Below are positions 25,501 to 33,494 of a DNA stretch of 64,000 nt, in pieces (within the stretch, counting starts at the first letter, position 1; every line of letters begins with the position of its first letter). A program made the translations under genes and the position numbers. The DNA comes from Frondihabitans sp. PhB188 (GTDB taxonomy: Bacteria; Actinomycetota; Actinomycetes; Actinomycetales; Microbacteriaceae). The stretch lies in assembly GCF_003752365.1 (NCBI RefSeq), contig NZ_RJUO01000002.1:372001-436000 (forward strand). The letters are read 5' to 3'. The notes beneath the pieces are model-generated. The model was not told where the DNA came from, ran no database searches, and was given only the letters and a program-made list of their open reading frames with translations.

Positions 25501-25631
25501 CGCCACCCGACTTCTCGCCGGCTGTCCTGCCCCTCATCGCGCTTGTCGCCGGAACCCTGCTCCTCGCAGCGGGTGGCTCCGCAGTCGGCGCCCGGCTCGA
25601 GGTCGGCGCCGTGGGGCGGTCGTCGCGATGA
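22509..25631 (+). CDS. FtsX/MacB-type ABC transporter permease
   Basis: The 1040-residue membrane protein has an N-terminal helix (about residues 14-35) and a large external domain to about 285. Six helices follow to about 540, then a second external domain of about 350 residues and three C-terminal helices. This duplicated FtsX layout is typical of single-gene permeases of the MacB/LolCE type in Gram-positives, which act on lipoproteins, lipids or peptides or transmit mechanical signals instead of importing nutrients. ATG 22509 is preferred over GTG 22506 because AAGGAG (22496-22501) is then spaced 7 bp. The downstream ATPase gene overlaps by ATGA. Confidence 0.85.
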   Translation: MRGPFWARSVRRRPAAFLSLFVLSLIAVVLSALAPVMLRSLEQQTLADATGPVGGSRTTLVASADSGPGDVSSGYEAAVDALTGSSASLWSDPVTVSAATSASSWEKAASPSESGTLPTVGLVGGGTDCAGAPLLEGRCPDAVGEVAVSREAAQAANRDTRGSQAGLVLGTRLSLFIVNDQVPVTVVGIYDDRPLSGRFLSDPASFFGVAGVSDAPSFVVADAQFDAQKLEATGYALRGLRHVLRLDDVPRALRDVSAAHRATLDGIAAISDTDTASPLPRIIARLGPQHRAAEALLAIVVVEALALSWFAIALAVQRIGRVRAKEWGLARLRGLPVGRRIGMILLEPGIALVAGAVAGFGLAVLSAREAVHLVIGPGAPVEPIRPLVLAAAGLALLGALAALAAASIRSARLPLTSVLRESTEPRTISRTALVAQSGAVLLTAAVVYSLLGLKTISGVQLASLTPSLIAVVAGILAVQIAIVVLRRMSRRSPRSLGGIVVGRQLGRTPSVLLAAVMVSLGLSVATYSAQVAVVAVHLQQNRAAASLGADTVLTIEVPRTVSLLEAVRRADPSGQVAMAAEVSTTGNGVGRFIAVDTSRFAAVSRVRPAWLGLSSEAFRDLLVPKGTAPLTAHGTSLRLRIAGAGVTAQKTDPSTLHLIAVVQAADGWHTVVFGTPHNGTLVSPAGSFPCSAGCRVAWIGIESALADPLPFGYELTVTGVSTDRQNVSELARWLVPSQWRNRIGDRTDSQQQASVRISQGRDGPATVTGLRLQFSDFDGGNTVSAMPRDAPDPLPALLGSRTRVQDYPGVPDGVQGVAPDLSPRVLTVIGRARALPRLLDTGALIDLETASRISDSGSRVGHDEVWLSPGQHPAVLTALRSEGIRVTAVTHLSDVVTADVREAHPRAALAGLPIGAAALLLTLVAAAALRIIGSAGRRSDWQSLLDAGISPQKLRGLLLLEAFTPVAGGIVLGTVSGLAAFALTISRLPLLAGDGATPPPDFSPAVLPLIALVAGTLLLAAGGSAVGARLEVGAVGRSSR

Positions 25632-26482
25632 CTGAGACCCTCCGCCGAACCGCCCCCGCCGCCCTCCGTTGCGAGGGCCTCGTGCACGTCTACCGCGAGG
25701 CCGACACCGACGTCGCGGCCCTCCGAGGCATCGACCTGGTCGTCGAGGAGGGACAGCGGATCGCCCTCCTCGGGCCGTCCGGGTCGGGCAAGTCGACGCT
25801 CATGGCCATCGTCGCCGGAATCCTCCGACCGTCGGCCGGTCGCGTCGTGGTGTTCGGCACCGACATCGGGAGGGCGAAGGAACGCGAGCTGGCGCACGTG
25901 CGCCGGTCGACCCTCGGGCTGATGCTCCAGGGCGCGTCCACGAACCTGCTCCTGCACGAAGACTCGGACGCGAACCTCGCGTGGGCCCTGCGCGGCGCCG
26001 AACGCGGAGACGTGCGTCTCGGCCGACGGGTGCTGCGGTCGAGCGACCTGCATCGCGACCGTCGACCGGTCTCTGCGATGAGCCCGTCGGAGCAGCAGAT
26101 CGTCGCGCTCGCGGTCGCGATGGCGGGTCGGCCGCGCCTGCTCGTCGCCGACGAGCCCACGAGCCAGCTCGACGACGCCTCCCGCGATCACCTCCTGGAC
26201 GTGCTCGTCGAGACCGCGAGCGCCGAGGGCACCGCCACGCTCATCGTCACGCACGACGAGCAGGTCGCTGCCCGGATGCAGCGCATGATCCACCTCCGCG
26301 ACGGCCGGATCGGCGAGGAGGCCTCTGATCGCGGGCGCTTCGCCGTGGTCGGCGCCGACGGCTCGGTCCAGCTGCCCGCCGAGCTCCGCGACCGCTGGCC
26401 GGCCGGCTCGTTCGTCTCGGTGGCCGAGACGGCCCCCGGCGAACTCGTGCTGAACCTGCAGCGCGACGAGGTGACCCCGTGA
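25628..26482 (+). CDS. ABC transporter ATP-binding protein with AbrB-like C-terminal hairpin
   Basis: The 284-residue ATPase has Walker A GPSGSGKST (49-57), a Q-loop (LMLQGAS) and Walker B LLVADEPTSQLD, with a His switch in VTHDEQ. The ABC signature is unusual: AMSPSEQQIV replaces the normal LSGGQ. After the ATPase comes an extension of about 45 residues (SVQLPAELRDRW then AETAPGELVL) that looks like a SpoVT/AbrB-type beta hairpin, an extension I associate with some actinobacterial ATPases of this group. It should power the FtsX-like permease, together with or in exchange with the second ATPase. Confidence 0.85.
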   Translation: MTETLRRTAPAALRCEGLVHVYREADTDVAALRGIDLVVEEGQRIALLGPSGSGKSTLMAIVAGILRPSAGRVVVFGTDIGRAKERELAHVRRSTLGLMLQGASTNLLLHEDSDANLAWALRGAERGDVRLGRRVLRSSDLHRDRRPVSAMSPSEQQIVALAVAMAGRPRLLVADEPTSQLDDASRDHLLDVLVETASAEGTATLIVTHDEQVAARMQRMIHLRDGRIGEEASDRGRFAVVGADGSVQLPAELRDRWPAGSFVSVAETAPGELVLNLQRDEVTP

Positions 26483-27147
26483 GCCCTGTCACCCTCCGTC
26501 TCGACGCGGTCGAGATCGTGCTGGGGCCGTCGCGACGCATCGGCCCGGTGACGCTCGAAGCGGGTTCCGGCGATCTCGTCGTGGTCACGGGCGGCGCCGG
26601 CAGCGGCAAGTCCACCCTGCTCGAGGTCCTGACGGGCTCCCGGATGCCCTCGGCGGGACACGCGTTCATCGACGGCTCTCCGCCCCGCTTCGGCGAGGCC
26701 GGGATTCTCGCGCAGCGTCACGAGCTCCTCGGAGGCCTGACGGCCGTGGAGAACGTCGCAGTCCGGCTCTTCGCATCCGCTGGCGGGCATCGCACGGCCA
26801 GGGGTCGATCGCATTCGACGCCTCCTGTCGTCACAGACGTCGAGCGGCTTCTCGCGTCACTCGGCCTGCCGCCGGCGAGCTGGCACAACCTCGTCGAGCA
26901 GCTCTCGGGAGGACAGCAGCAGCGAGTGGCCCTGGCCCGTGCCCTCATCGGGACCCCTCGCCTGATCGTCGTGGACGATCCGACCAGCGAGCTCGACGAG
27001 GCCACGGCGGAACTCGTCTGGACCGCCATCGAGGCATCGGCGGCGGCAGGTGCTCTGGTCATCATCGCCACGGACGATCCGCTCCCTCGAGAACGCGCCA
27101 GCGCGGTCGTCACCCTGTCTCTCGGCCTCGCCGGGCACGGCGAATGA
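26479..27147 (+). CDS. ABC transporter ATP-binding protein (second ATPase)
   Basis: The 222-residue ATPase has Walker A GGAGSGKST (38-46), the canonical signature LSGGQQQR and Walker B LIVVDDPTSELD. The catalytic Glu after Walker B is Asp here (DDPT instead of DEPT), which would be expected to slow hydrolysis. Its start GTG overlaps the upstream TGA. Paired with the first ATPase (degenerate signature, intact Glu), the two may form a heterodimer with one composite active site. Confidence 0.85.
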   Translation: MSPVTLRLDAVEIVLGPSRRIGPVTLEAGSGDLVVVTGGAGSGKSTLLEVLTGSRMPSAGHAFIDGSPPRFGEAGILAQRHELLGGLTAVENVAVRLFASAGGHRTARGRSHSTPPVVTDVERLLASLGLPPASWHNLVEQLSGGQQQRVALARALIGTPRLIVVDDPTSELDEATAELVWTAIEASAAAGALVIIATDDPLPRERASAVVTLSLGLAGHGE

Positions 27148-27298
27148 GCTCGGCAGCACACGTGCGGCGAGAAGGATACGCCTGATGTCCGCCTAGCGGC
27201 CATCCCCTCACGAAATCGGGCGCTGGGCCGTTCCTGAGTGTTTCGTTGATGAGTCGCTACTTCCCGAGCGGCCCCCAATCCCCCACAAGGAGAACACC

Positions 27299-27577
27299 AT
27301 GCTCGGCCTCATCATCAGCCTCATCGTCATCGGCCTCATCGCCGGTGCGGTCGCACGTCTCGTCGTCCCGGGCAAGCAGAACATCTCGATCCCGATGACG
27401 ATCCTCCTCGGCATCATCGGATCGTTCGTCGGCGGCTTCATCGGCTACCTGATCTTCCACAAGGACGCCTCGGACGGCTTCTTCCAGCCCGCCGGCATCG
27501 TCGGCTCCATCATCGGCGCGATCATCGTGCTCGTGATCTACCTGCGCGTCAGCGGACGCCGCAGCGTCTCGCGCTAG
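27299..27577 (+). CDS. GlsB/YeaQ/YmgE-family small membrane protein
   Basis: The 92-residue protein has three hydrophobic helices with the Gly-rich family pattern (LIVIGLIAGAVARLVVPGK, then TILLGIIGSFVGGFIGYL). Members are called transglycosylase-associated or general-stress proteins; function is unproven. ATG 27299 has AAGGAG 6-7 bp upstream. The 151-bp gap 27148-27298 before it contains no ORF and presumably its promoter, though I could not assign boxes. Confidence 0.9.
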   Translation: MLGLIISLIVIGLIAGAVARLVVPGKQNISIPMTILLGIIGSFVGGFIGYLIFHKDASDGFFQPAGIVGSIIGAIIVLVIYLRVSGRRSVSR

Positions 27578-27596
27578 TCGCCAGCCGACACTTCGC

Positions 27597-27643
27597 CGAG
27601 ATCGCAGCAGTGGTCGCCTCCGGGCGCCGCTGCTGCGATCTCG
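27597..27643. terminator. Bidirectional hairpin terminator
   Basis: Perfect 14-bp arms CGAGATCGCAGCAG (27597-27610) and CTGCTGCGATCTCG (27630-27643) around a GC-rich 19-nt loop lie between convergent glsB-like and ddl genes. Confidence 0.75.
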
Positions 27644-27647
27644 TCGA

Positions 27648-28655
27648 TTAACCCCTGACAGGGCGGACGACGGCGCCGGCTAGCGCGACCTCGACCAGCT
27701 CCCCCACGAGACGCGCGTAGCTCCAGCCCGCCGCCTCGAACATCTGCGGCACCTGCGACTGCGCGGTGAACCCCGGCATCGTATTGACCTCGTTCAGTAC
27801 GATCCCCGAATCGGTCACGAAGAAGTCGAAGCGCGCGACGCCGCGGCAGCCGAGCGCCCGGAACAGCGTCCGTGCCGCGCTCTCCATCTCGACGCGCACC
27901 GAGTCGCTCACGGGCGCAGGAACGGCGAACCGCGCCGTCCCCCCGTACTTCCGCTCGGTCCCGAAGACGTCCTCGCCCCCCAGGTCGATCTCGAGCGGAG
28001 GGCTGACCGTGAGGGCGCCGTCAGCCCGCTCGATCACGGCGATGTCGACCTCGCGGCCGACGACGGCCTTCTCGACGAGCACCCGGTCGTCGTGCTCCAG
28101 GGCGGCGACCACGGCCAGGTCGATCAGGGCGGCGTCGGCGACGAACGTGACCCCGTGGCTCGAGCCGGCGGCGACGGGCTTCACCACGACCGGGACGGCG
28201 GGCAGGGCGGAGGAGGGTCGGGTTCCTGCGCGGACAAGCACACCCGGGGCGGTCGCGACACCGACAGCCTCGGCGATCAACTTGGTGACCCACTTGTCCA
28301 TGCCCAGGACGCCGGCCGGCATGTCGGAGCCGACGTACGGCACGCCGATCGCCGTCAGGAAGGCGGCGAGCAGGCCGTCCTCGCCGTTGACACCGTGGAG
28401 CGCGGGGAAGGCGACGTCGCAGGAGCGCAGGATCCGGACGGCGTCCTCGACGCCGATGGGAGCGCCCGCCGCCGTCGCCCAGGTGCCGTCGCGGCCTATC
28501 GTCAGGCCGACGACGGTGAAGCCGCACTCGATCGCGGCCGACGCGACACCGGCCGCCGACGCGAGCGACACGTCGTGCTCGGAGTTCTCGCCACCGCCGA
28601 TGACCGCGAGTCGGAGCATCCCGCCCGCGCGGCTCACGCCCTCTGCCCCGCTCAC
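27648..28655 (-). CDS. ddl: D-alanine-D-alanine ligase
   Basis: This 335-residue ATP-grasp enzyme joins two D-Ala residues for peptidoglycan. Visible motifs are RLAVIGGGENSEHDVSLASA, ALHGVNGEDG, the VVVKPVAAGSSHGV segment and EVNTMPGFTAQSQ (metal and substrate loop). GTG 28655 is preferred: a GGAGG site is spaced 7 bp upstream and the GTG overlaps the alr stop (GTGA), implying coupling; an internal ATG at 28619 is the alternative. It is shorter than many Ddl enzymes and lies outside a murein cluster, so it may be a second, accessory copy. Confidence 0.9.
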   Translation of the reverse strand: MSGAEGVSRAGGMLRLAVIGGGENSEHDVSLASAAGVASAAIECGFTVVGLTIGRDGTWATAAGAPIGVEDAVRILRSCDVAFPALHGVNGEDGLLAAFLTAIGVPYVGSDMPAGVLGMDKWVTKLIAEAVGVATAPGVLVRAGTRPSSALPAVPVVVKPVAAGSSHGVTFVADAALIDLAVVAALEHDDRVLVEKAVVGREVDIAVIERADGALTVSPPLEIDLGGEDVFGTERKYGGTARFAVPAPVSDSVRVEMESAARTLFRALGCRGVARFDFFVTDSGIVLNEVNTMPGFTAQSQVPQMFEAAGWSYARLVGELVEVALAGAVVRPVRG

Positions 28656-29770
28656 GCCGAGACCTCCGCCAGGCCGACGGTCCGACGGGTGACTCGCGCG
28701 CCGATGCCGACCACGATCGCGTGGTCGATGGTGCCCGACCAGTCCGCCCATTCGCGCACGGTCGGCTCGCCGTGGTCGCCGGGGCCGAACACCGTCGCAG
28801 TCTCACCCGCCATCACGGGATCATCGCCCACGTCGACGACCACCTGGTCCATCGAGAAGAGGCCGACCACCGGACGACGCCGACCGCGGACCTGCACCCA
28901 GGCTCGCCCCGACGCCGTGCGAGGGAGGCCGTCGCCGTAGCCGACCGGCAGGAGCGCGAGCGAGGTCGGACGGGAGGTCGACCAGGTGTGCGCGTAGCCG
29001 ACCCCGGCACCCGCACCCACGCGCTTGACCGAGACGATCGGCGCGGTGAGCGTCAGCGCGGAGTGCAGGCTCGTGGTCCGCGACGGATCGATGCCGTAGA
29101 GGCCGGCGCCCACGCGGCTGAGATCGTACAGCGCCTCCGGCTGGGTGAGAGTCGCCGCACTGGCGGCCAGATGCCGGACGACCGGTCGCAGCCCCCTCGC
29201 CCGCGCGACGCGCACCGCGTTGTCGAAGAGCATCCGCTCGCGCGCGTTCTCGGGTGAGCTGGGAGCGTCGGCGGACGACAGGTGGCCCATGATGCCGACG
29301 ACGCGCACCCGGCCGGAAGTGCGCTCGTGCAGCGCGGCCAGCTCGCAGAGGGCGGCCCAGTCGGAGCGCGCGGCCCCGTCGCGGTTGATGCCGAGGTCGA
29401 TGTGGAGGTGGATCCGCGCGATGCCGCCTGCAGCGGCCGCCGCCCGCGACACAGCGTGCAGGTGCTCGGCCGTGGGGACCGCCACGTCGATCCCCGCCAC
29501 CACCGCCCCGCCCCAGTCGGCATCGACGGGGTTGAGCCAGCTCAGGATCGGCGTGCCCGGGGCCCGCTCGCGGAGGTCGTGCGCGTCGGCGAGCGACGTC
29601 GTGCCCAGCCAGCTCGCGCCGTTGTCGGTTGCGACGCGGGCCAGGTCGCCGTGGCCGAACGCGTCGGCCTTGAGGACGGCCATCAGGTGGCCGTGGGCGC
29701 GCTCGGCGAAGAGGCGCGTGTTGCGGGCGACTGCGTCAGCGTCGACCGTGAGTTCTGCGGCGGTGCTCAT
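28652..29770 (-). CDS. alr: Alanine racemase
   Basis: The 372-residue PLP enzyme interconverts L- and D-alanine. Lys34 in AVLKADAFGHG is the PLP-binding lysine and the Tyr in GVGYAHTW is the second catalytic base. LPVGYGDGLPR and the SMDQ segment are typical C-terminal features. ATG 29770 is preceded by GAGGGG. It forms a coupled operon with ddl and is divergent from a two-component system, so the pair may be an inducible D-Ala-D-Ala supply unit. Confidence 0.93.
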   Translation of the reverse strand: MSTAAELTVDADAVARNTRLFAERAHGHLMAVLKADAFGHGDLARVATDNGASWLGTTSLADAHDLRERAPGTPILSWLNPVDADWGGAVVAGIDVAVPTAEHLHAVSRAAAAAGGIARIHLHIDLGINRDGAARSDWAALCELAALHERTSGRVRVVGIMGHLSSADAPSSPENARERMLFDNAVRVARARGLRPVVRHLAASAATLTQPEALYDLSRVGAGLYGIDPSRTTSLHSALTLTAPIVSVKRVGAGAGVGYAHTWSTSRPTSLALLPVGYGDGLPRTASGRAWVQVRGRRRPVVGLFSMDQVVVDVGDDPVMAGETATVFGPGDHGEPTVREWADWSGTIDHAIVVGIGARVTRRTVGLAEVSA

Positions 29771-29962
29771 CGGAAACCCCTCGTGATCGTGGCCCGCGAG
29801 TGGAGCCGTCAACCACAGTAAGATATGTCACATGGGGGTCAATCGGCCGGGAGGACGAATCCTCACGACCCATCTCCGCCTGCCGGACTAAGCCCGGCGT
29901 TCTCGAATCCGCGAGGATGGAGTGTCCGTGCGGTCGCGCGCGGACGAACCGGAGAGGACCGC

Positions 29963-31216
29963 ATGGAGACGTCGATCGCCCACCGGTTCCGTTCGCGCGC
30001 CTTCTACACCGACCTCACCGTCGCAGCCGTCCTCTTCGTGCTGAGCCTCGTGAACTTCGGGATCCAGCTCAACAGCCCCACTGCCGGCACCGCCCTGCTC
30101 GCCGTGGCCGCCGTCGCCCTGCGCCGCGTCTTTCCGGGCTGGGCCCTGATCCTGATCTGGGTCATGGCGGCCTTCCAGGTCTACGGCAACGAGCGGCCGA
30201 ACGTCACGACCGTGGCTCTCGTGCTCGTCATCTACGCGGCGGCGAGTCGCGGCAGCCGAGCCGTGCTGCTCGCCTCGTTCATCTCGGCCGTGGTCGGCGG
30301 CAGCATCGCCTCGGTCTACCTGTCGCGCACCGGCACCCGCTTCACGCTCTTCCTCGACGGCTCGCCGTGGCAGGCGATCGCGGCCCTGCTCGCCCCGATC
30401 GGCGTCCTCGGCTTCGCCTGGCTCGCCGGACTCACCGTCCGCGCGTTCCGCTCGCGGAGCTCGGAGTCCGATCTCCGCCTCCAGGCCCAGACCCAGGCGG
30501 CCAAGGCGCAGACCGAGGCCGTGCTGGCCCAGACCGAGGCCGTCGAGGCTCAGGGCGTCGCACAGGCCGAGCGGGTCCGCGCCGCGATGGCGCGCGACGT
30601 GCACGACATCGTCGGCCACTCGCTCGCCGTCATCATCGCGCAGGCCGACTCCGTTCAGTTCATCGACGACACCGCCCGCATCCGCACCGTCACGGCGACG
30701 ATCGCCGACACCGCCCGCCGCTCGCTCGGCGAGGTGCGCGAGGTGCTGAGCGGCACGGCCAGCAGCGGCGGGGGCGCCGACGAGCCGCACGACCTCGCCG
30801 CTCTGCTCGAGCAGGTGCGCGCCGCCGGCGTCACCGTCGAGCACACCGTGCGCGGCGCCGTGCGCCAGCCCGACCCCGCCCGCGCGCTCGTCGTGCGCCG
30901 CGTCGCCCAGGAGATGCTCGCCAACGCCCTCCGCCACGGCACCCCCGGTCGCCCGATCGCGTTCGCCGAGACGTGGCGGCAGAGCGACGTCGTCTTGCAG
31001 GTCGACAACGAGGTGCTCGACGAGCCGCCCACCACCCCGGGCGGAGGGCTGCGCGTCGACGCGGCCGCCGCGACCGGCGTCCCGAGCACCGGGCTCAAGG
31101 GCATGCAGGCCCGGGTCTCCGCCGTCGGGGGCAGCCTCGAGGCCGAGGCCGTCGACGGAACCTTCACCGCGCGAGCGCGGATCCCCCTTCCCCACCCCAC
31201 CGAGGAGTCCCCATGA
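29963..31216 (+). CDS. NarL-type sensor histidine kinase
   Basis: The 417-residue membrane kinase has four to five N-terminal helices with short loops and no large sensor domain. A coiled linker built on repeated A-Q-T-E-A units follows, then the HisKA_3 dimerisation helix with phosphoacceptor His214 (ARDVHDIVGHS) and a HATPase domain (N-box QEMLANALRHG, then the STGLKGMQARV segment). Such intramembrane-sensing kinases often report envelope stress. ATG 29963 follows GGAGAGG. It is coupled to the response regulator by ATGA. The 192-bp gap to alr should hold both promoters. Confidence 0.92.
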   Translation: METSIAHRFRSRAFYTDLTVAAVLFVLSLVNFGIQLNSPTAGTALLAVAAVALRRVFPGWALILIWVMAAFQVYGNERPNVTTVALVLVIYAAASRGSRAVLLASFISAVVGGSIASVYLSRTGTRFTLFLDGSPWQAIAALLAPIGVLGFAWLAGLTVRAFRSRSSESDLRLQAQTQAAKAQTEAVLAQTEAVEAQGVAQAERVRAAMARDVHDIVGHSLAVIIAQADSVQFIDDTARIRTVTATIADTARRSLGEVREVLSGTASSGGGADEPHDLAALLEQVRAAGVTVEHTVRGAVRQPDPARALVVRRVAQEMLANALRHGTPGRPIAFAETWRQSDVVLQVDNEVLDEPPTTPGGGLRVDAAAATGVPSTGLKGMQARVSAVGGSLEAEAVDGTFTARARIPLPHPTEESP

Positions 31217-31875
31217 TCCGCATCGTCCTCGTCGACGACCAGGAGCTGTTCCGCGGCGGCGTCCGCGTCGCGCTCGACGCGCAAGACGACATGGAGGTGG
31301 TGGGCGAGGCCGGCAACGGCCGCGAGGGCCTCGACGTCATCGCCGCGACGCGGCCCGACATCGTGCTTCTCGACATGCGCATGCCCGTGATGGACGGCGT
31401 CGAGACCGTCGGCGCCCTGTTCGGCCCCGCCGGACCGCAGCGGCCGCCGCGCGTGATCGTGCTGACGACGTTCGCGCTCGATGCCGCGGCCGCGACCGCG
31501 ATCCGGCGCGGCGCCAGCGGCTTCCTGCTGAAGGACAGCACGCCGGCATTCCTGACGGCGGCGATCCGGGCGGTGAATGCCGGCAGCGCTGTCCTCGCGC
31601 CCGATGAGCTCGGCCAGCTGTTCAGTGCCGACGTCGAGGCGGCGCAGACCCCGGCGAAGGGGCCCAGCCCCGTCGAGTTCCTGCACCTGACCGCGCGCGA
31701 GCGCGTCGTGTTCACGCTCGCCGCCCGCGGGCTCTCGAACTCGGAGATCGCGACCCACGAGTACGTGAGCGAGTCGACGGTCAAGTCGCACGTGTCGGCC
31801 GTGCTGGGCAAGCTCGGGCTGCGCGATCGCGTGCAGCTCGTCGTCTACGCGCACGACAACGGCCTGCTCGACTAG
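31213..31875 (+). CDS. NarL/FixJ-family response regulator
   Basis: The 220-residue regulator has a receiver domain with phosphoacceptor Asp54 (DIVLLDMRMP), acidic pair Asp8/Asp9 and Lys in GFLLKD. A LuxR-type HTH follows (LTARERVVFTLAARG, NSEIATHEYVSESTVKSHV). It is the cognate partner of the upstream kinase. Its likely targets include its own operon and the divergent alr-ddl pair (inference from position). Confidence 0.94.
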   Translation: MIRIVLVDDQELFRGGVRVALDAQDDMEVVGEAGNGREGLDVIAATRPDIVLLDMRMPVMDGVETVGALFGPAGPQRPPRVIVLTTFALDAAAATAIRRGASGFLLKDSTPAFLTAAIRAVNAGSAVLAPDELGQLFSADVEAAQTPAKGPSPVEFLHLTARERVVFTLAARGLSNSEIATHEYVSESTVKSHVSAVLGKLGLRDRVQLVVYAHDNGLLD

Positions 31876-31911
31876 CGCTCGCGGCACTCGCTCTCGGATA
31901 TGATGTTCAGA

Positions 31912-32085
31912 ATGAGTATTCTCGGAAGGTCTGCCCCGTTGATGGGGACCACGGTCGGCGCGGTGATCGTCGCCGCGCAGTTCATGCCCGGCGCGCTGCC
32001 CGGCGCTCTCGCACCGAGCGTCGTGATGGCCGCCGGCGCCAGTGTGGTGATGGCGCGGAAGCGACGCCTCGCCGGCCGCCGCTGA
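31912..32085 (+). CDS. Putative small membrane protein (57 residues)
   Basis: The frame encodes two hydrophobic stretches separated by a Pro/Gly turn and ends in a basic tail (ARKRRLAGRR). Support for a real gene is the -10 hexamer TATGAT (31899-31904) 7 bp before the ATG, the leaderless arrangement. There is no ribosome binding site and no recognisable family. The alternative is chance ORF after the response regulator. Confidence 0.45.
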   Translation: MSILGRSAPLMGTTVGAVIVAAQFMPGALPGALAPSVVMAAGASVVMARKRRLAGRR

Positions 32086-32086
32086 G

Positions 32087-32278
32087 CTACTCCGGGCGGC
32101 GAGCGTCCGCCAGCGGCGGGGTGGCGGGGCGGGAGACAGCCGCGATTGGACGTTCGCCGCGCGAGGCCGCGCCCGACGGCTGGCGCATCGCCACCACGAA
32201 CGCCGCCAGACCGCCCACCAGACCCGAGAGCACGACGACCGTCACGATCGCGGCGAGCAGGTAGACGAGGTGTTCCAT
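32087..32278 (-). CDS. Putative small membrane protein (63 residues)
   Basis: One strong N-terminal membrane helix (about residues 5-30, LLAAIVTVVVLSGLVGGLAA) is followed by a polar Pro/Ala-rich tail. TAGGTT lies exactly 6 bp before ATG 32278, supporting a leaderless start. It converges on the small ORF ending at 32085. No family recognised. Confidence 0.5.
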   Translation of the reverse strand: MEHLVYLLAAIVTVVVLSGLVGGLAAFVVAMRQPSGAASRGERPIAAVSRPATPPLADARRPE

Positions 32279-32352
32279 ACCTCGAACCTACGGGGCCGAC
32301 CGGGGTGGTGGACAGAGGCACTTCGACCCCCGCGCGACAGTACAGTGGAGCC

Positions 32353-33417
32353 ATGTCGGCGAGCGGCGATCCTGTGAGCGCGACCCCGCCGGGCAAGGCC
32401 ACGATCCGCGACGTCGCGCGGCTGGCCGGCGTCTCGCACTCGGCCGTGTCGAAGGTCATCCGCAACGCCTACGGGGTCAGCCCCGGCATGCGCGAGCGGG
32501 TCACGGCCGCGATCGACGCCCTCGACTACCGGCCGAGCGCCACCGCCCGGGCCATGCGCGGCTCGGGCTTCACGATCGGCCTCGAGATGCCGAGCGACAG
32601 CAACCCGTTCTTCAACGTCCTGATCGGCGGGGCGATGGCCGCCCTCGCCGACTCCCCGTACCAGCTGGTCGTCGCTCCCGCCATGTCGGCCGACGCGCTC
32701 GAGTTCCGCGCCCTCGAGGCCCTTGCCGACCGCCAGGTCGACGGCCTCGTCGCCATCTCGCCGCTCGTCGGCACCGCGTGGCTGGCCCGCCTGTCGCGCC
32801 AGATGCCGATCGTCATGCTGGGTCGACACGACGAGTCGGCCGCGTACGACACCCTCGCGAGCGACGACGCACTCGGAACCCGGCTCGTCATGGAGCACCT
32901 CCGGGACCTCGGCCACCGTCGGATAGCCCACCTCACCCACGGCGCGGCCGTCACCGCGGCGGGTTCGCTCACCCCGCACGCGGTCCGCTACGAGGCCTAT
33001 CACGCGGCCATGGCGGCGGCCGGTCTCGACCGCTCCGCACGGGTGATCCGCACCGGGGCCAACGACGACGAGGCGTACGCGACCACCATGACGCTGCTCC
33101 GCGATGCCCGGCAGAGCGGCGACGAGCTCCCGACCGCGATCTTCGCCGGCAACGACTCCATCGCCCTCGGCGTGCAGCGCGCCATCCTCGACTCCGGGCT
33201 CACGCACGACGACATCTCGCTCGCCTCGTACGACGGGATCCCGATGACGGCCCACCCCGCCGTCTCGCTCACGACCGTCGACCAGCGCGGCCACGAGATG
33301 GGCGCGACCGCCGTCACCCTCCTGCTGGAGCGCCTCGCCGGCCGCACCGAGTCGAAGCAGCTGCTGATCGAGCCGCGCCTCCGGGTCGGCACGTCGACCC
33401 GCCCGCCCCGCTCGTAG
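32353..33417 (+). CDS. LacI-family transcriptional regulator (rhamnosidase locus)
   Basis: The 354-residue regulator has an N-terminal HTH (TIRDVARLAGVSHSAVSKVI, about residues 17-36) and a sugar-binding effector domain (VDGLVAISP, then FAGNDSIALGVQR). ATG 32353 is supported by TACAGT 6 bp upstream, so it is probably leaderless; the longer frame upstream is ignored. It is convergent with the GH78 operon, which it probably controls in response to rhamnose or a rhamnoside, perhaps through the site at 39089-39102 (inference). Confidence 0.92.
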   Translation: MSASGDPVSATPPGKATIRDVARLAGVSHSAVSKVIRNAYGVSPGMRERVTAAIDALDYRPSATARAMRGSGFTIGLEMPSDSNPFFNVLIGGAMAALADSPYQLVVAPAMSADALEFRALEALADRQVDGLVAISPLVGTAWLARLSRQMPIVMLGRHDESAAYDTLASDDALGTRLVMEHLRDLGHRRIAHLTHGAAVTAAGSLTPHAVRYEAYHAAMAAAGLDRSARVIRTGANDDEAYATTMTLLRDARQSGDELPTAIFAGNDSIALGVQRAILDSGLTHDDISLASYDGIPMTAHPAVSLTTVDQRGHEMGATAVTLLLERLAGRTESKQLLIEPRLRVGTSTRPPRS

Positions 33418-33439
33418 CTCCTCGTCCGGCACGGCACGG

Positions 33440-33483
33440 CGAGACCCCGGCATCCGCCAGGTGCGGCGGATACCGGGGTCTCG
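33440..33483. terminator. Bidirectional hairpin terminator
   Basis: Arms of 19 bp (33440-33458 and 33465-33483) pair except for one central position, with a 6-nt loop, between the convergent LacI and GH78 genes. Confidence 0.8.
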
Positions 33484-33494
33484 GAACCCGAGCC

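Noticed and set aside
29814-29842. TTGACC and TATCTT as a sigma-70 promoter for alr
   Set aside because: The hexamers are only about 11 bp apart, not 16-18, so this is not a credible -35/-10 pair.
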